NCBI GenBank assembly: GCA_017504625.1
Contig: JAFVQU010000011.1
Coordinates: forward strand, 74,035 to 138,034
Direction of reading: 5' to 3'
Origin: Clostridia bacterium
GTDB lineage: Bacteria; Bacillota; Clostridia; Oscillospirales; CAG-272
DNA length: 64,000 nucleotides
A program made the translations under genes and the position numbers. Shown here one piece after another: positions 9,626 through 18,674 of the stretch. The stretch's first letter is position 1, and the number at the start of each line of letters is the position of its first letter. The notes below the pieces were generated by a model. That model did no database searches. It saw only the letters and a list, made by a program, of their open reading frames with translations, and had not been told where the DNA came from.

Positions 9626-10780
9626 ATGAAAAAACTATTTCTGAAGCTGTATAAGATGCTCATAAAAATACTTTGCTTTCTTCCAATGAAAAATATCATA
9701 GTTTTCGAAAGCAATCCCGACTATGCGTGCAATACATATCCCGTTTTTAAGTATATAAAAGAGCATTGTCAAGAGTATAAATGCGTTTGGATGGTGAATG
9801 AGGGAATTGAAAAGCATCCATTGGCGGACGAAATTGTTTATATAAACGGAAAAGGCTTCAAAAATAAAATTAAAAAAATATATATATGTTTGCTTGCAAA
9901 GGCCTTTGTTTCTTGCAACAGATATCAGAAAAAATATAGAGAAGATCAGATATCCCTATTCCTTACCCATGGCAGTAAAACAAAAAAAACCCGTGGAATT
10001 TATGAGATGGGTGACAAGGTCGATTATATCCTTGTGCAGTCGCATTTCTTTGACGACATAATCTGTTATGAATATAATGCTAAACCTGAACAGCTCTTGT
10101 ATCTCGGTTTTCCTAGAAACGACTATTTTTATCAAGAACTTGGTTTGGATGCAGAAAAGCTTGAGCTTCCAAAGGATAGCCAATACGTTATATGGCTTCC
10201 TACGTTCAGGAAAACAATCGGAGGAACAGATAAAGAAACGGCGCAGACCAATATCGGAATACCTCTAATATACAGCGTAGATGCCTTACAAAAAATAAAC
10301 GATTATTTGAAAGAAAAAAATTTGTATATCATTTACAAGCCTCATCCCGCTCAGAATATTGCGCTTTTGAAAGCGACTTCGCTTTCAAATATCAAAATAA
10401 TCAACGACAAGTTTTTAAGTGAACGAGGACTTCAGCTTGCACAGGTGCTTGCGGGATCATCAGCGCTTCTTACTGACTATTCCTCGGTTTTTTTTGACTA
10501 CATACTTTTAGACAAGCCCATCGGTACTACTACCGACGATATTGATGCTTGGAAAGAAAGCCGTGGCTTTGCATTTGATCTTGACGCTATGTACGATAAG
10601 AGTACTGAGAGATTGCCCGACCTTGATTCCTTAATAGGATTTCATGATAAGACTTTATCAGGAGTTGATGAAAAGCGCGACGGCAGATGTGAAGTGCGAG
10701 ATCTTACCAATACCTATTTTGACGGAGATAGCTCCAAGAGAGTAGTTGACTTTTTGATGGAGAAGATAAATAAAAAATGA
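9626..10780 (+). CDS. CDP-glycerol:glycerophosphotransferase family (TagB/TagF-like)
   Basis: 384 aa from ATG 9626, preceded by AGGAG at an 8-nt spacing; the in-frame ATG 9605 has none. Family marks are FLTHGSKTKKTRG (substituting for the W-HG motif), YLGFPRNDYFY, WLPTFRKT, IYKPHPAQ and SSALLTDYSSVFFDYILLDKP. Members polymerise or prime polyglycerol- or polyribitol-phosphate chains on membrane-linked acceptors. It lacks long membrane helices, as expected for a peripheral enzyme. It ends in an ATGA overlap with the following acyltransferase. Confidence 0.9.
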   Translation: MKKLFLKLYKMLIKILCFLPMKNIIVFESNPDYACNTYPVFKYIKEHCQEYKCVWMVNEGIEKHPLADEIVYINGKGFKNKIKKIYICLLAKAFVSCNRYQKKYREDQISLFLTHGSKTKKTRGIYEMGDKVDYILVQSHFFDDIICYEYNAKPEQLLYLGFPRNDYFYQELGLDAEKLELPKDSQYVIWLPTFRKTIGGTDKETAQTNIGIPLIYSVDALQKINDYLKEKNLYIIYKPHPAQNIALLKATSLSNIKIINDKFLSERGLQLAQVLAGSSALLTDYSSVFFDYILLDKPIGTTTDDIDAWKESRGFAFDLDAMYDKSTERLPDLDSLIGFHDKTLSGVDEKRDGRCEVRDLTNTYFDGDSSKRVVDFLMEKINKK

Positions 10781-11811
10781 TGATAGTTTTTGTAATTGCT
10801 CTCGCAGCAATTTGCGTATATAAAATCAAATTTTCAAGCTTTCATGACGATTATATGAGTATTCCCGCAACCAATTCGATCAAGGGAATATTTGCGGTAA
10901 TAATATTGTTTTCGCATCTCAGAAGTTATATAACGCTTACTCCAAATTTGGGAAATAAAATATTCATTATATTTCTGAATATCCTTGGTCAGCTTATGGT
11001 TACTATGTTCTTCTTCTATTCGGGCTTTGGAATAATGGAGTCTTGGAGGAACAAAGAGAATTACTATAAAGGTTTTTTGAGGAAAAGAGTATTAAAGACG
11101 CTGGTTCATTTTGATATTGCGGTTCTGTTGTTTTTGATGGTAGGATTGTTGATCGGTAAGACGTATCCTTGGCAGAATTACGCTTTTTGTTGGATCGGAT
11201 GGGAGTCTATCGGTAACTCCAACTGGTTTATCTTTGTTATTCTCATTTTGTACGTCGTAACTTTCATTTCAATGAAATTAGCGACATTAAAAAAGGGCAA
11301 AGAGCAGGTGGTTTTGATAATATCAGTCTGTCTTATGTCCGTAGTCCTGTGGGTAACGTTGTTTTTCACCAAGAGTAGTATTTGGTGCAATACACTGCTG
11401 TGCTATCCTATAGGAATGCTGTATTCATTGATAAAGTCGAAGATCGACGATATAGTCCAAAGCAATAAATATATTTACTATTTTTTGTTGGCAATCACAT
11501 CCGTCGTTTTTGGCGCATTGTACCTTATGAGAGGAAACGTTGTGGTTTACAGTGTTATGGCTTGCGCATTTGTGGTGTTAGTAACACTTATTACGATCAA
11601 GGTGCAACTGAACAATAAGGTTTTGCGTTGGTTGGGTAAGTATGCGTTTTCAATATATATCTTGCAAAGACTGCCAATGATATTATTAAAGCATTTAGGA
11701 CTTGCGGAAAATTTGTGGCTTTTCTCAACTGTTTCAATAGCAGCAACGCTTTTCGTTGCTTTTGCGTATCAAAAATGTACGGATTTGGTTGATAAAAGAC
11801 TGTTTAATTAG
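10777..11811 (+). CDS. acyltransferase 3 family membrane protein
   Basis: 344 aa, ten or so hydrophobic helices, starting in a 4-nt overlap with the previous stop. NSIKGIFAVIILFSHLRSYI contains the conserved His of the first acyltransferase-3 motif, and FFFYSGFGIMESW the second. The C-terminus KYAFSIYILQRLPMILL is also typical. It is a distinct second member of the family in this operon. It presumably esterifies a different position or acceptor. The substrate is unknown. Confidence 0.8.
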   Translation: MMIVFVIALAAICVYKIKFSSFHDDYMSIPATNSIKGIFAVIILFSHLRSYITLTPNLGNKIFIIFLNILGQLMVTMFFFYSGFGIMESWRNKENYYKGFLRKRVLKTLVHFDIAVLLFLMVGLLIGKTYPWQNYAFCWIGWESIGNSNWFIFVILILYVVTFISMKLATLKKGKEQVVLIISVCLMSVVLWVTLFFTKSSIWCNTLLCYPIGMLYSLIKSKIDDIVQSNKYIYYFLLAITSVVFGALYLMRGNVVVYSVMACAFVVLVTLITIKVQLNNKVLRWLGKYAFSIYILQRLPMILLKHLGLAENLWLFSTVSIAATLFVAFAYQKCTDLVDKRLFN

Positions 11812-11821
11812 AAGATTAAAG

Positions 11822-11914
11822 GACGGAAAAGAAAAAATCGGCTTCACCGACGGAATTTACGATATGTTCCACGTCGGGCATGTTAATATATGTATAGATA
11901 TTCAAGGGGAATAA
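11822..11914 (+). pseudogene. N-terminal remnant of a TagD-like cytidylyltransferase
   Basis: Thirty codons and a stop that no complete gene explains read DGKEKIGFTDGIYDMFHVGHVN and then run into unrelated residues. The core IGFTDGIYDMFHVGHVN is the nucleotide-binding HxGH motif region of glycerol-3-phosphate cytidylyltransferases. It is also very close to the start of the intact gene at 12966 (LGYTQGAFDMFHIGHLN). There is no start codon in frame. It looks like the cut end of an older cytidylyltransferase gene, broken just after its HxGH motif where the 11917-13403 gene pair begins. Confidence 0.75.
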
Positions 11915-11916
11915 CA

Positions 11917-12969
11917 ATGAGTTTAAAATCTGTTTTGAAAAATAGTTACTGGCAGATAAGAAAAAGGCGGTTTATGCGCTCACAGCCGAACACTTTTAAT
12001 ATAAGCAAGAGAAAAATGCGTAAGGCATATAGATACGGATTTACTCCGGAAGAGTACGTTATTTATGATTTAGACAATAATCCACACACCGATTATTTGT
12101 CAGAATTTGATCGTATGATGTTTAGAGATCAAATCAAAAATGAACGAATTATTGTTGACAATAAAATTGTATGCTACAGTATTTTGCGTAATTTTGTAGA
12201 TGTAAATACAATATATGCGTATAAGCTTCATGGCGATGTCCAATGTACAATGCTTGAGAAGAGTGTAGAACAAAACAGTCTTGTGGATTTGCTTATGAAG
12301 TTGGGAAAACTTGTATATAAAAAAATATCCCTTGGCGGCGGTAAGGGGTTTAAATTGCTTGAATATACAGGTGATGGATTTTTTATTAACAGAACACCTT
12401 GTAGTCAATCGGATGTAGAAAATTTGTTTTGCAGCACTGATAACTATTTGGTTGAGGAATATTGTCAGCAGTCTGAATTTGAAAATAAGTTGTTTCCTTA
12501 TTCAGTCAATACAATAAGGGTGATAACAGTTATACATAAAAATAAAACGATAGAGCCAATTCTATCTATGCAACGCATGGGAGTAGACGCAGAGAAATGT
12601 GTAGATAATGCATGTGCAGGCGGTCTTTATGCAGAGATTGATGTGGAAACCGGTGTGCTATCCGCTGCGCGAAGTCACGCCAAGGAGCACATTGCTCACA
12701 GTTATAGTAATCACCCTGTGACAATGACGCAAATTGCAGGTTCAATCATTCCCAATTGGTCGAGTATCGTAAATCAAGTTGTGGAGCTACACTCAAAATT
12801 ACGTTTTACAGGCCTTCAATTTATTGCCTGGGATATTGCATTGACTGATGAAGGTATCAAAATTATTGAGGCAAATGCTTCATGCAGCATGGATTTTGCT
12901 CAAACGTTTTCAGGTCAGAAAAATGGTAAAATCGGCGCATGGATGAAGGAATGGAGATATATAAAATGA
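11917..12969 (+). CDS. sugar-transfer-associated ATP-grasp protein
   Basis: 350 aa from ATG 11917, with AAGGGGAAT upstream; the in-frame ATG at 11890 lies within the remnant. KKISLGGGKGFKLLEYTGDGFFINR is the glycine-rich ATP-grasp loop. LVEEYCQQ and IRVITVIHKNKTIEPILSMQRMG follow, and the C-terminal FIAWDIALTDEGIKIIEANASCS matches the ATP-grasp Mg-binding strand. Proteins of this group sit in capsule operons and probably ligate a carboxylate to an amine. The base composition looks more AT-rich than its neighbours, consistent with a transferred pair together with the next gene. Confidence 0.8.
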   Translation: MSLKSVLKNSYWQIRKRRFMRSQPNTFNISKRKMRKAYRYGFTPEEYVIYDLDNNPHTDYLSEFDRMMFRDQIKNERIIVDNKIVCYSILRNFVDVNTIYAYKLHGDVQCTMLEKSVEQNSLVDLLMKLGKLVYKKISLGGGKGFKLLEYTGDGFFINRTPCSQSDVENLFCSTDNYLVEEYCQQSEFENKLFPYSVNTIRVITVIHKNKTIEPILSMQRMGVDAEKCVDNACAGGLYAEIDVETGVLSAARSHAKEHIAHSYSNHPVTMTQIAGSIIPNWSSIVNQVVELHSKLRFTGLQFIAWDIALTDEGIKIIEANASCSMDFAQTFSGQKNGKIGAWMKEWRYIK

Positions 12970-13403
12970 AAAAATATAAACTTGGATATACACAAGGGGC
13001 CTTCGACATGTTTCATATAGGTCATTTGAACCTGTTGAAAAATGCCAAGACGCAATGCGATAAACTTATTGTTGGGGTTAATACGGACAATCTGATTTGC
13101 AAGTACAAGAATAAACATACTGTCATAAAACAAATTGACAGGGCAGAAATCATTAAGGCAATACGCTATGTAGATGATGTTATATTGGTTGATACACTTG
13201 ACAAATTGGAATTATGGCAGGACATACAATTTGATGCGATTTTTATTGGCGATGATTGGAAGGGAAACGAAAGGTGGCAAAACACAGAAAAAGTACTGTC
13301 TGAAAAGGGTGCAGATGTTGTATATCTTACATATACTCACGGTATTAGCTCAACTATGTTGAGGGATCAATCGGACGAGAAAATCTCGGATAATAACGAG
13401 TAA
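12966..13403 (+). CDS. glycerol-3-phosphate cytidylyltransferase-like enzyme (TagD family)
   Basis: 145 aa starting in an ATGA overlap with the ATP-grasp gene. TQGAFDMFHIGHLNLLKNAK holds the HxGH catalytic motif, VGVNTDNLICKYK follows, and THGISSTMLR matches the family RTxGISTT signature. The length is normal for TagD or other short cytidylyltransferases. It should make a CDP-alcohol (CDP-glycerol or similar) from CTP, which would supply the CDP-using LicD and TagB/F-like proteins. Whether the substrate is glycerol-phosphate or a related phospho-polyol cannot be told from sequence. Confidence 0.88.
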   Translation: MKKYKLGYTQGAFDMFHIGHLNLLKNAKTQCDKLIVGVNTDNLICKYKNKHTVIKQIDRAEIIKAIRYVDDVILVDTLDKLELWQDIQFDAIFIGDDWKGNERWQNTEKVLSEKGADVVYLTYTHGISSTMLRDQSDEKISDNNE

Positions 13404-13446
13404 AATCAGCATAGTTTATAAAGTGTCTTGTTAATGGGAGTTTTTA

Positions 13447-14901
13447 ATGAATAATAATGATTATTTAAAATCTAAAACTTTATCAGGCCTTTTATGGATG
13501 TATATGGAGCGCATTGGGGCTCAGGTCGTGAGCTTTGTTGTATCAATAGTTCTTGCCCGACTGCTGATGCCCGAGGAATATGGTGTTATTTCCATAGTAC
13601 TTGTATTCATAAATATTTGCAACATATTTGCAACGGGTGGATTCGGCAAGGCGCTGGTGCAGAAGAAGGATGCGGATGACGTTGATTTTTCGTCTGTATT
13701 CTATTTCAACCTTGCGATTTCAACGTTCCTTTACTTAATTCTGTTCTTTACAGCACCGATTATTTCAAGTTTTTACGATATGCCTATACTTACACCTGTT
13801 ATAAGGGTTATGGGTATCCGACTTATTATTACTTCGTTTAACTCGGTGCAGCACGCAAAAACCACAAAATCGATGCAGTTTAAAAAGTATTTCTTCTCCA
13901 CTCTTGGAGGAACGATATTATCTGCTGTGATAGGAATAGTTCTTGCTTACCGTGGATTCGGTGTGTGGGCGTTGGTCGCGCAATATCTTACTAATACGAT
14001 CACTGATACGATTATACTCTTTTTTACGGTAAAATGGCGTCCAAAACTTTGCTTTTCATTTTCCAGATTAAAGGTTCTGTTGAGTTTTGGTTGGAAAATA
14101 CTTGTTGGAGGCTTGGTCGATACGCTTTATGAGGACTTTAGAAGTCTATATATAGGAAAGCTTTATTCTGCAACGGACTTAGCTTATTATTCGCGCGGAC
14201 AGAGCTATTCAAACCTTATTGTTACCAATGTAAATTCAAGTATTTCGAGCGTTTTGTTTCCGGTAATTTCAAAGGTACAGGATACAAAATCAAGTGTTAA
14301 AGCAATCACCAGAAGGGCGATAAAGACAAGCTCGTACATTCTCACTCCAATGCTTATGGGGATGGCAGTAGTTGCAGAGCCGTTAGTTTTGGTTCTTCTT
14401 ACAGAAAAGTGGCTTCCTTGTGTGCCATATTTGCAGATTTTATGCATCAATGGTGCGCTGATTCCAATACATACGGCAAATGTTCAGGCGATGAATGCGG
14501 TGGGAAGAAGCGATCTGACCTTGAAACTTGGAATCGTAAAAAAGGTTTTCGGATTTACAATGGTTTTGATTTTTGCAAGAATAAGCGTTATGGCAATGAC
14601 ATATGCAGGCCTTGTAACGGCATTTGTTTCATTGCTGGCTAATACGATACCAAATAAAAAGCTGTTTGGATATGGATTTTTCGAGCAGGTAGCAGACATT
14701 ATACCATGTTGGCTTATGTCGGGCACGATGATGCTCGGAGTGTGTGGAGTATCCTTTATTCCGTTTGGAAACGTCTATCTTGAACTTGCGGTTATGGTAT
14801 TGACCGGAGTTTTGATATATGTTACACTTTCAATAATATTCAAGGTTGAAAGCTTTACCTATATTTTAAAGACAATTAAAGGATTTTCCAAAAAGAAATA
14901 A
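13447..14901 (+). CDS. Wzx-like polysaccharide flippase (MOP superfamily, PST family)
   Basis: 484 aa with 12-14 hydrophobic segments. SGLLWMYMERIGAQVVSFVVSIVLARLLMPEEYGVISIV is the diagnostic N-terminus of the PST flippases, and FGKALVQKKDADDVDFSSVFYFNL follows as expected. It would move the completed lipid-linked repeat unit across the membrane for polymerisation by the Wzy-like protein at 5493. The ATG at 13447 follows GGGAGTTTTTA. A 43-nt gap separates it from the cytidylyltransferase gene. Confidence 0.92.
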   Translation: MNNNDYLKSKTLSGLLWMYMERIGAQVVSFVVSIVLARLLMPEEYGVISIVLVFINICNIFATGGFGKALVQKKDADDVDFSSVFYFNLAISTFLYLILFFTAPIISSFYDMPILTPVIRVMGIRLIITSFNSVQHAKTTKSMQFKKYFFSTLGGTILSAVIGIVLAYRGFGVWALVAQYLTNTITDTIILFFTVKWRPKLCFSFSRLKVLLSFGWKILVGGLVDTLYEDFRSLYIGKLYSATDLAYYSRGQSYSNLIVTNVNSSISSVLFPVISKVQDTKSSVKAITRRAIKTSSYILTPMLMGMAVVAEPLVLVLLTEKWLPCVPYLQILCINGALIPIHTANVQAMNAVGRSDLTLKLGIVKKVFGFTMVLIFARISVMAMTYAGLVTAFVSLLANTIPNKKLFGYGFFEQVADIIPCWLMSGTMMLGVCGVSFIPFGNVYLELAVMVLTGVLIYVTLSIIFKVESFTYILKTIKGFSKKK

Positions 14902-14922
14902 ACTCATAGAGAGGTGGTTGTT

Positions 14923-15834
14923 ATGTTCCGTTGGCCCTATGAATGGCGAAAAAAAGAGGGGTGTCCATTTAAGATACCGCATCTTGCAGGAGCAATATAT
15001 AAGTGGGATTGCTTTGTAGAAAATTTATATATTAAAGGCGCAAAACTACCCCAAAACGGAGTTTGGAAGGGTGAGCCGAGGTCTGAAACGCTGACCGTTT
15101 CACTCACCACGTTTCCGGCAAGAATTGAAGCCTGTTATTACGCGATAAAATCTTTGATGATACAGGACTATCAGGCCGACCGAATAGTTTTATGGCTTGC
15201 TGAAGAGCAGTTCCCGGATAAGAAGCTGCCCGAAAAATACAATGAGCTGATAGAGCGCGGACTCGAGGTGCGTTATTGCGATGATCTTCGTTCACATAAG
15301 AAGTACTACTATGCTTTGCAGGAGCAAAAGTCAAACGAGCTTGTCGTAACCTATGACGATGATATTATTTACGAGTGCGATTCATTGTCAAAGCTTATGA
15401 GATACCATCGTAAATATCCCGGTTGCATCATTTGCAACAGGGGGCATCATATTACAAGTGAAAACGGCAAGATAGAAACGTATCGTAAATGGCGTATTTG
15501 CTCGCTCGAGGGTGTTGATTCGCCATCAGAGAAGATCATGCCTTCTACAGGTGCAGGATGCCTATACCCGTATGGAGTTATGCCTAAAACTACCTTTGAT
15601 AAAGAAAAGATCAAGCAATATGCCCTTACTGCAGATGATATCTGGATGTGCTTTAACCGCCTTTCTGTGGGGGTCAGTGTCGTGAAGACACGAGAAAAAA
15701 ATGCAATTCTTTGTAACGTTTATAGCAGTCAAACAGAGGCATTGACAACGGTTAACGATATTGGCCACGAAAATGAGAGAACAATCGAACGCCTGCAAGG
15801 ATTATTCCCGGGCGTGATTGAAAAATGTGTATAA
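14923..15834 (+). CDS. GT-A glycosyltransferase-like protein
   Basis: 303 aa from ATG 14923, 8 nt after GAGAGG; the GTG at 14914 is part of that ribosome site. SLTTFPARIEACYYAIKSLMIQDYQADRIVLWL is a GT-A start, VVTYDDDIIYECDSLSKLMRYH gives the DxD metal motif near residue 142, and ADDIWMCFNRL lies near the C-terminus. This pattern is common in uncharacterised glycosyltransferases of capsule loci. The substrate is unknown. It is directly followed by the acetyltransferase. Confidence 0.75.
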   Translation: MFRWPYEWRKKEGCPFKIPHLAGAIYKWDCFVENLYIKGAKLPQNGVWKGEPRSETLTVSLTTFPARIEACYYAIKSLMIQDYQADRIVLWLAEEQFPDKKLPEKYNELIERGLEVRYCDDLRSHKKYYYALQEQKSNELVVTYDDDIIYECDSLSKLMRYHRKYPGCIICNRGHHITSENGKIETYRKWRICSLEGVDSPSEKIMPSTGAGCLYPYGVMPKTTFDKEKIKQYALTADDIWMCFNRLSVGVSVVKTREKNAILCNVYSSQTEALTTVNDIGHENERTIERLQGLFPGVIEKCV

Positions 15835-15845
15835 GGTGATTGATT

Positions 15846-16391
15846 ATGGGAAAGGTAAAATACTTTTTTAGTATATTACGTGGTGAGTGTATGGGACATA
15901 AATTGGGTGTTTTCGGTGGTTTCAAAAAACGCCTCAGTGTCTATGGCAAACTTCGTGTTATCAGAGAAAGTGGTAAAGCAGAACTTGGACGTTACGTAAA
16001 GCTTTATCCTAATGTAAAGATCAGCCTTTGCGGAGAAAAGGATAAGCTGACAACCCTTAAAATAGGCAATAACGTGGCAATAGGCGACAGAACCGAGATA
16101 CACGTTGGAGAATACATCGAAATTGGGGATAATACTCTTATCTCTTGGGACTGTTGCATAATGGACCGAGATTACCATAAATTTGACGGCGATGTTGAGA
16201 TAAAACGTCCTGTGAAAATAGGAAACAAAGTCTGGATAGGTTGTAACTGTCTTATCATGAAGGGCGTGACGATTGGTAACGGTGCTGTGATTGCCGCGGG
16301 CTCGGTTGTTACAAGAGATGTTCCTGATGGCGCGCTTGTTGGAGGTAATCCGGCGAGAATTATTCGCGAAAATGTTACATGGCAGCCCTAA
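15846..16391 (+). CDS. hexapeptide-repeat (LbH) acetyltransferase
   Basis: 181 aa from ATG 15846, with AAGGTGATTG upstream. The protein has left-handed beta-helix hexapeptide repeats ([58 protein letters not shown]) and ends [11 protein letters not shown], as in maltose/galactoside acetyltransferase-like O-acetyltransferases. The region around DRDYHK would hold the catalytic His. It probably acetylates a sugar or nucleotide sugar of this polymer. Confidence 0.9.
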   Translation: MGKVKYFFSILRGECMGHKLGVFGGFKKRLSVYGKLRVIRESGKAELGRYVKLYPNVKISLCGEKDKLTTLKIGNNVAIGDRTEIHVGEYIEIGDNTLISWDCCIMDRDYHKFDGDVEIKRPVKIGNKVWIGCNCLIMKGVTIGNGAVIAAGSVVTRDVPDGALVGGNPARIIRENVTWQP

Positions 16392-16444
16392 ATGCTTACA
16401 TATCAGAAAATACAAGTAAATAAATAATTTGGGGGACAAATAAA

Positions 16445-17485
16445 ATGGGACTCTTTACAAATAAAACATTACTAATAACTGGCGGCACGGGAAGCTTTGG
16501 CAACGCAGTGCTTAACAGATTTCTTAAGACCGACATTGGTGAGATAAGAATTTTCTCGCGCGATGAGAAGAAGCAAGACGATATGCGTCACGATTTTCAG
16601 GTCAGAATGCCCGAGGTGGCAGAGAAGATCAAGTTTTATATCGGCGATGTGCGCGATATTCAATCGGTCAGAAACGCTATGCACGGCGTTGATTACATAT
16701 TCCACGCGGCAGCGCTCAAGCAGGTGCCCTCGTGTGAGTTCTTCCCGATAGAAGCGGTCAAGACCAATGTGCTGGGCACAGAAAACGTGCTTACTGCGGC
16801 TATTGAGGCGGGAGTTAAGAACGTAGTTTGCCTTTCTACTGACAAGGCGGCTTATCCCGTAAACGCGATGGGTACCAGTAAGGCTATGATGGAGAAGGTG
16901 ATCGTCGCAAAGTCGAGAACGGTCAGCCCAGATAAGACCAAGATCTGCTGTACACGTTACGGAAACGTAATGTGCTCACGCGGCTCTGTAATTCCGCTTT
17001 GGATCGATCAGATCAGAGCTGGCGCGCCTATCACCATCACCGACCCCACGATGACGAGATTTATTATGTCGCTTGACGAGGCGGTCGATCTCGTGTTGTT
17101 CGCATTTGAGAACGGCGAGAGCGGTGACATTCTCGTTCAAAAAGCACCTGCTTGTACTATCAAGACGCAGGCAGAGGCAGTATGTGATCTCTTTAGCGGC
17201 GATAGGGAAAAGATCAAAATAATCGGTATCCGTCACGGAGAAAAGATGTACGAAACCTTGCTTACAAACGAGGAATGCGCTAACGCGATCGACATGGGTA
17301 ACTTCTATCGAGTTCCTTGTGACAAGCGCGGACTAAACTACGACAAATACTTTAAAGAGGGCGATACCGAGAGAAATACCCTTACTGAATTCAATTCGCA
17401 CAATACCGAGCTTCTTGACGTTGAGCAGGTCAAGGACAAGCTTTTCGCACTTGCATACATAAAAGAAGAAATTAGCAAAGGATAA
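16445..17485 (+). CDS. capE: UDP-GlcNAc 4,6-dehydratase/5-epimerase, CapE type
   Basis: 346 aa short-chain dehydrogenase. GGTGSFG (residues 13-19) binds NAD(P). The active region LSTDKAAYPVNAMGTSKAMMEK has Met in the place of the usual Tyr (MxxxK), which is known for CapE/WbjB-like enzymes. RDEKKQDDMRHDF and RYGNVMCSRGSVIPL are further family blocks. CapE carries out the first step from UDP-GlcNAc to UDP-L-FucNAc. The next two enzymes of that pathway (18675 and 19868) follow, separated by one unrelated gene. A ribosome site GGGGGAC precedes the ATG. Confidence 0.92.
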   Translation: MGLFTNKTLLITGGTGSFGNAVLNRFLKTDIGEIRIFSRDEKKQDDMRHDFQVRMPEVAEKIKFYIGDVRDIQSVRNAMHGVDYIFHAAALKQVPSCEFFPIEAVKTNVLGTENVLTAAIEAGVKNVVCLSTDKAAYPVNAMGTSKAMMEKVIVAKSRTVSPDKTKICCTRYGNVMCSRGSVIPLWIDQIRAGAPITITDPTMTRFIMSLDEAVDLVLFAFENGESGDILVQKAPACTIKTQAEAVCDLFSGDREKIKIIGIRHGEKMYETLLTNEECANAIDMGNFYRVPCDKRGLNYDKYFKEGDTERNTLTEFNSHNTELLDVEQVKDKLFALAYIKEEISKG

Positions 17486-17491
17486 AAAATA

Positions 17492-18673
17492 ATGTTATCA
17501 AGCTTTAAATTGGGCATATTGACGCTGATCAATAATGCCTTAAAGGGCGAGCAAAATCTCTTACCCGAGGATTTTGACTACTCAAAGCTGTATAAATTTT
17601 CCGTAAGACAACAGATCATGCCGCTTATTTATTATGGCGGTTCAACAAATCCTGTGTTTGTTGCGAATGACATTGATGGAAAGCTTCGTTCTTCAACTAT
17701 CTATGCGGCAGTAGTCAGTGAGCATCAGACACTTGAGGTCAATAAGGTCTGTGGCTTCTTTGATGAAAATGGCATCGACTATATGAGATTAAAGGGATTT
17801 GGAATCAAAAAGCTTTACCCGCGCGAGGAAATGCGAATTATGGGAGATGCTGACATACTCATACGTGAGAATCAAATGCCAATGATTGAACAGCTTATGG
17901 TCGATCTTGGTTATACACATGTTTTGACGAGCGACCATGAATGGACTTGGGTAAAGGGTTCCGTAAAGATTGAGCTTCACAAAAGGTTAGTCCCTACATA
18001 TAGCAAGGACTTCTATTCTTATTTTGGCGATGGTTGGTTTCTTGCGAATAAAAAGGAAGAAAATCGATGCGAGTACTATATGAAGGCTGAGGATGAGTTT
18101 GTCTATTTGTTTACTCATTTTGCAAAGCACTACAGATATTCAGGTATCGGTATAAAGCATACGGTTGATCTTTATATGTTTATGAAGACCTATAAGGATC
18201 TTGATTACAAATATATGAGATCGTCGTTTAAGAGCTTGGGTTTGCTCAAGTTTTATGATAACATATGCAAAATGTTAGATGTTTGGTTTAATGGTGCAGA
18301 GTGTGACGAATTGTCTGAATTTCTCACCAACAAAATTTTTGCAAACGGCGCATACGGCACGCTGACGGCGACTTTGAAATCCGAGGCCGTAGTGCTTGCA
18401 AAGGGAACTAATGCAAAGGGTGCTAAACGCAAGAAGATGATTAGACTTATATTCCCAACCTACGAAAATATGTGTCCCACATATTCATGGATCAAGGGAA
18501 AACCGTGGCTCTTACCTTTGGCATGGATATATCGTTTTATTGTTGTACTGCTTTTTAAACGCGACAAGATCAAGGCATATAAAAAGGATATGAAAGTCAT
18601 AAGCAAAGAAAATATAGACGCGTATCAAGCGGAGCTTAATTTTGTTGGATTAGACTTTAACTATGAGGTGTAA
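17492..18673 (+). CDS. nucleotidyltransferase-fold protein (NTP_transf_5-like)
   Basis: 393 aa. YMRLKGFGIKKLYPREEMRIMGDADILI carries the GDxD-type motif of the NTP_transf_5 group of minimal nucleotidyltransferase-fold proteins, and VKIELHKRLVP and THFAKHYRYSGIGIKHTVDLY match later blocks of that group. Function is unknown. Members often sit in capsule or peptide-synthesis clusters and may modify a sugar, lipid or peptide. Its place inside an otherwise standard UDP-FucNAc gene trio suggests a step specific to this polymer. Confidence 0.75.
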   Translation: MLSSFKLGILTLINNALKGEQNLLPEDFDYSKLYKFSVRQQIMPLIYYGGSTNPVFVANDIDGKLRSSTIYAAVVSEHQTLEVNKVCGFFDENGIDYMRLKGFGIKKLYPREEMRIMGDADILIRENQMPMIEQLMVDLGYTHVLTSDHEWTWVKGSVKIELHKRLVPTYSKDFYSYFGDGWFLANKKEENRCEYYMKAEDEFVYLFTHFAKHYRYSGIGIKHTVDLYMFMKTYKDLDYKYMRSSFKSLGLLKFYDNICKMLDVWFNGAECDELSEFLTNKIFANGAYGTLTATLKSEAVVLAKGTNAKGAKRKKMIRLIFPTYENMCPTYSWIKGKPWLLPLAWIYRFIVVLLFKRDKIKAYKKDMKVISKENIDAYQAELNFVGLDFNYEV

Positions 18674-18674
18674 G

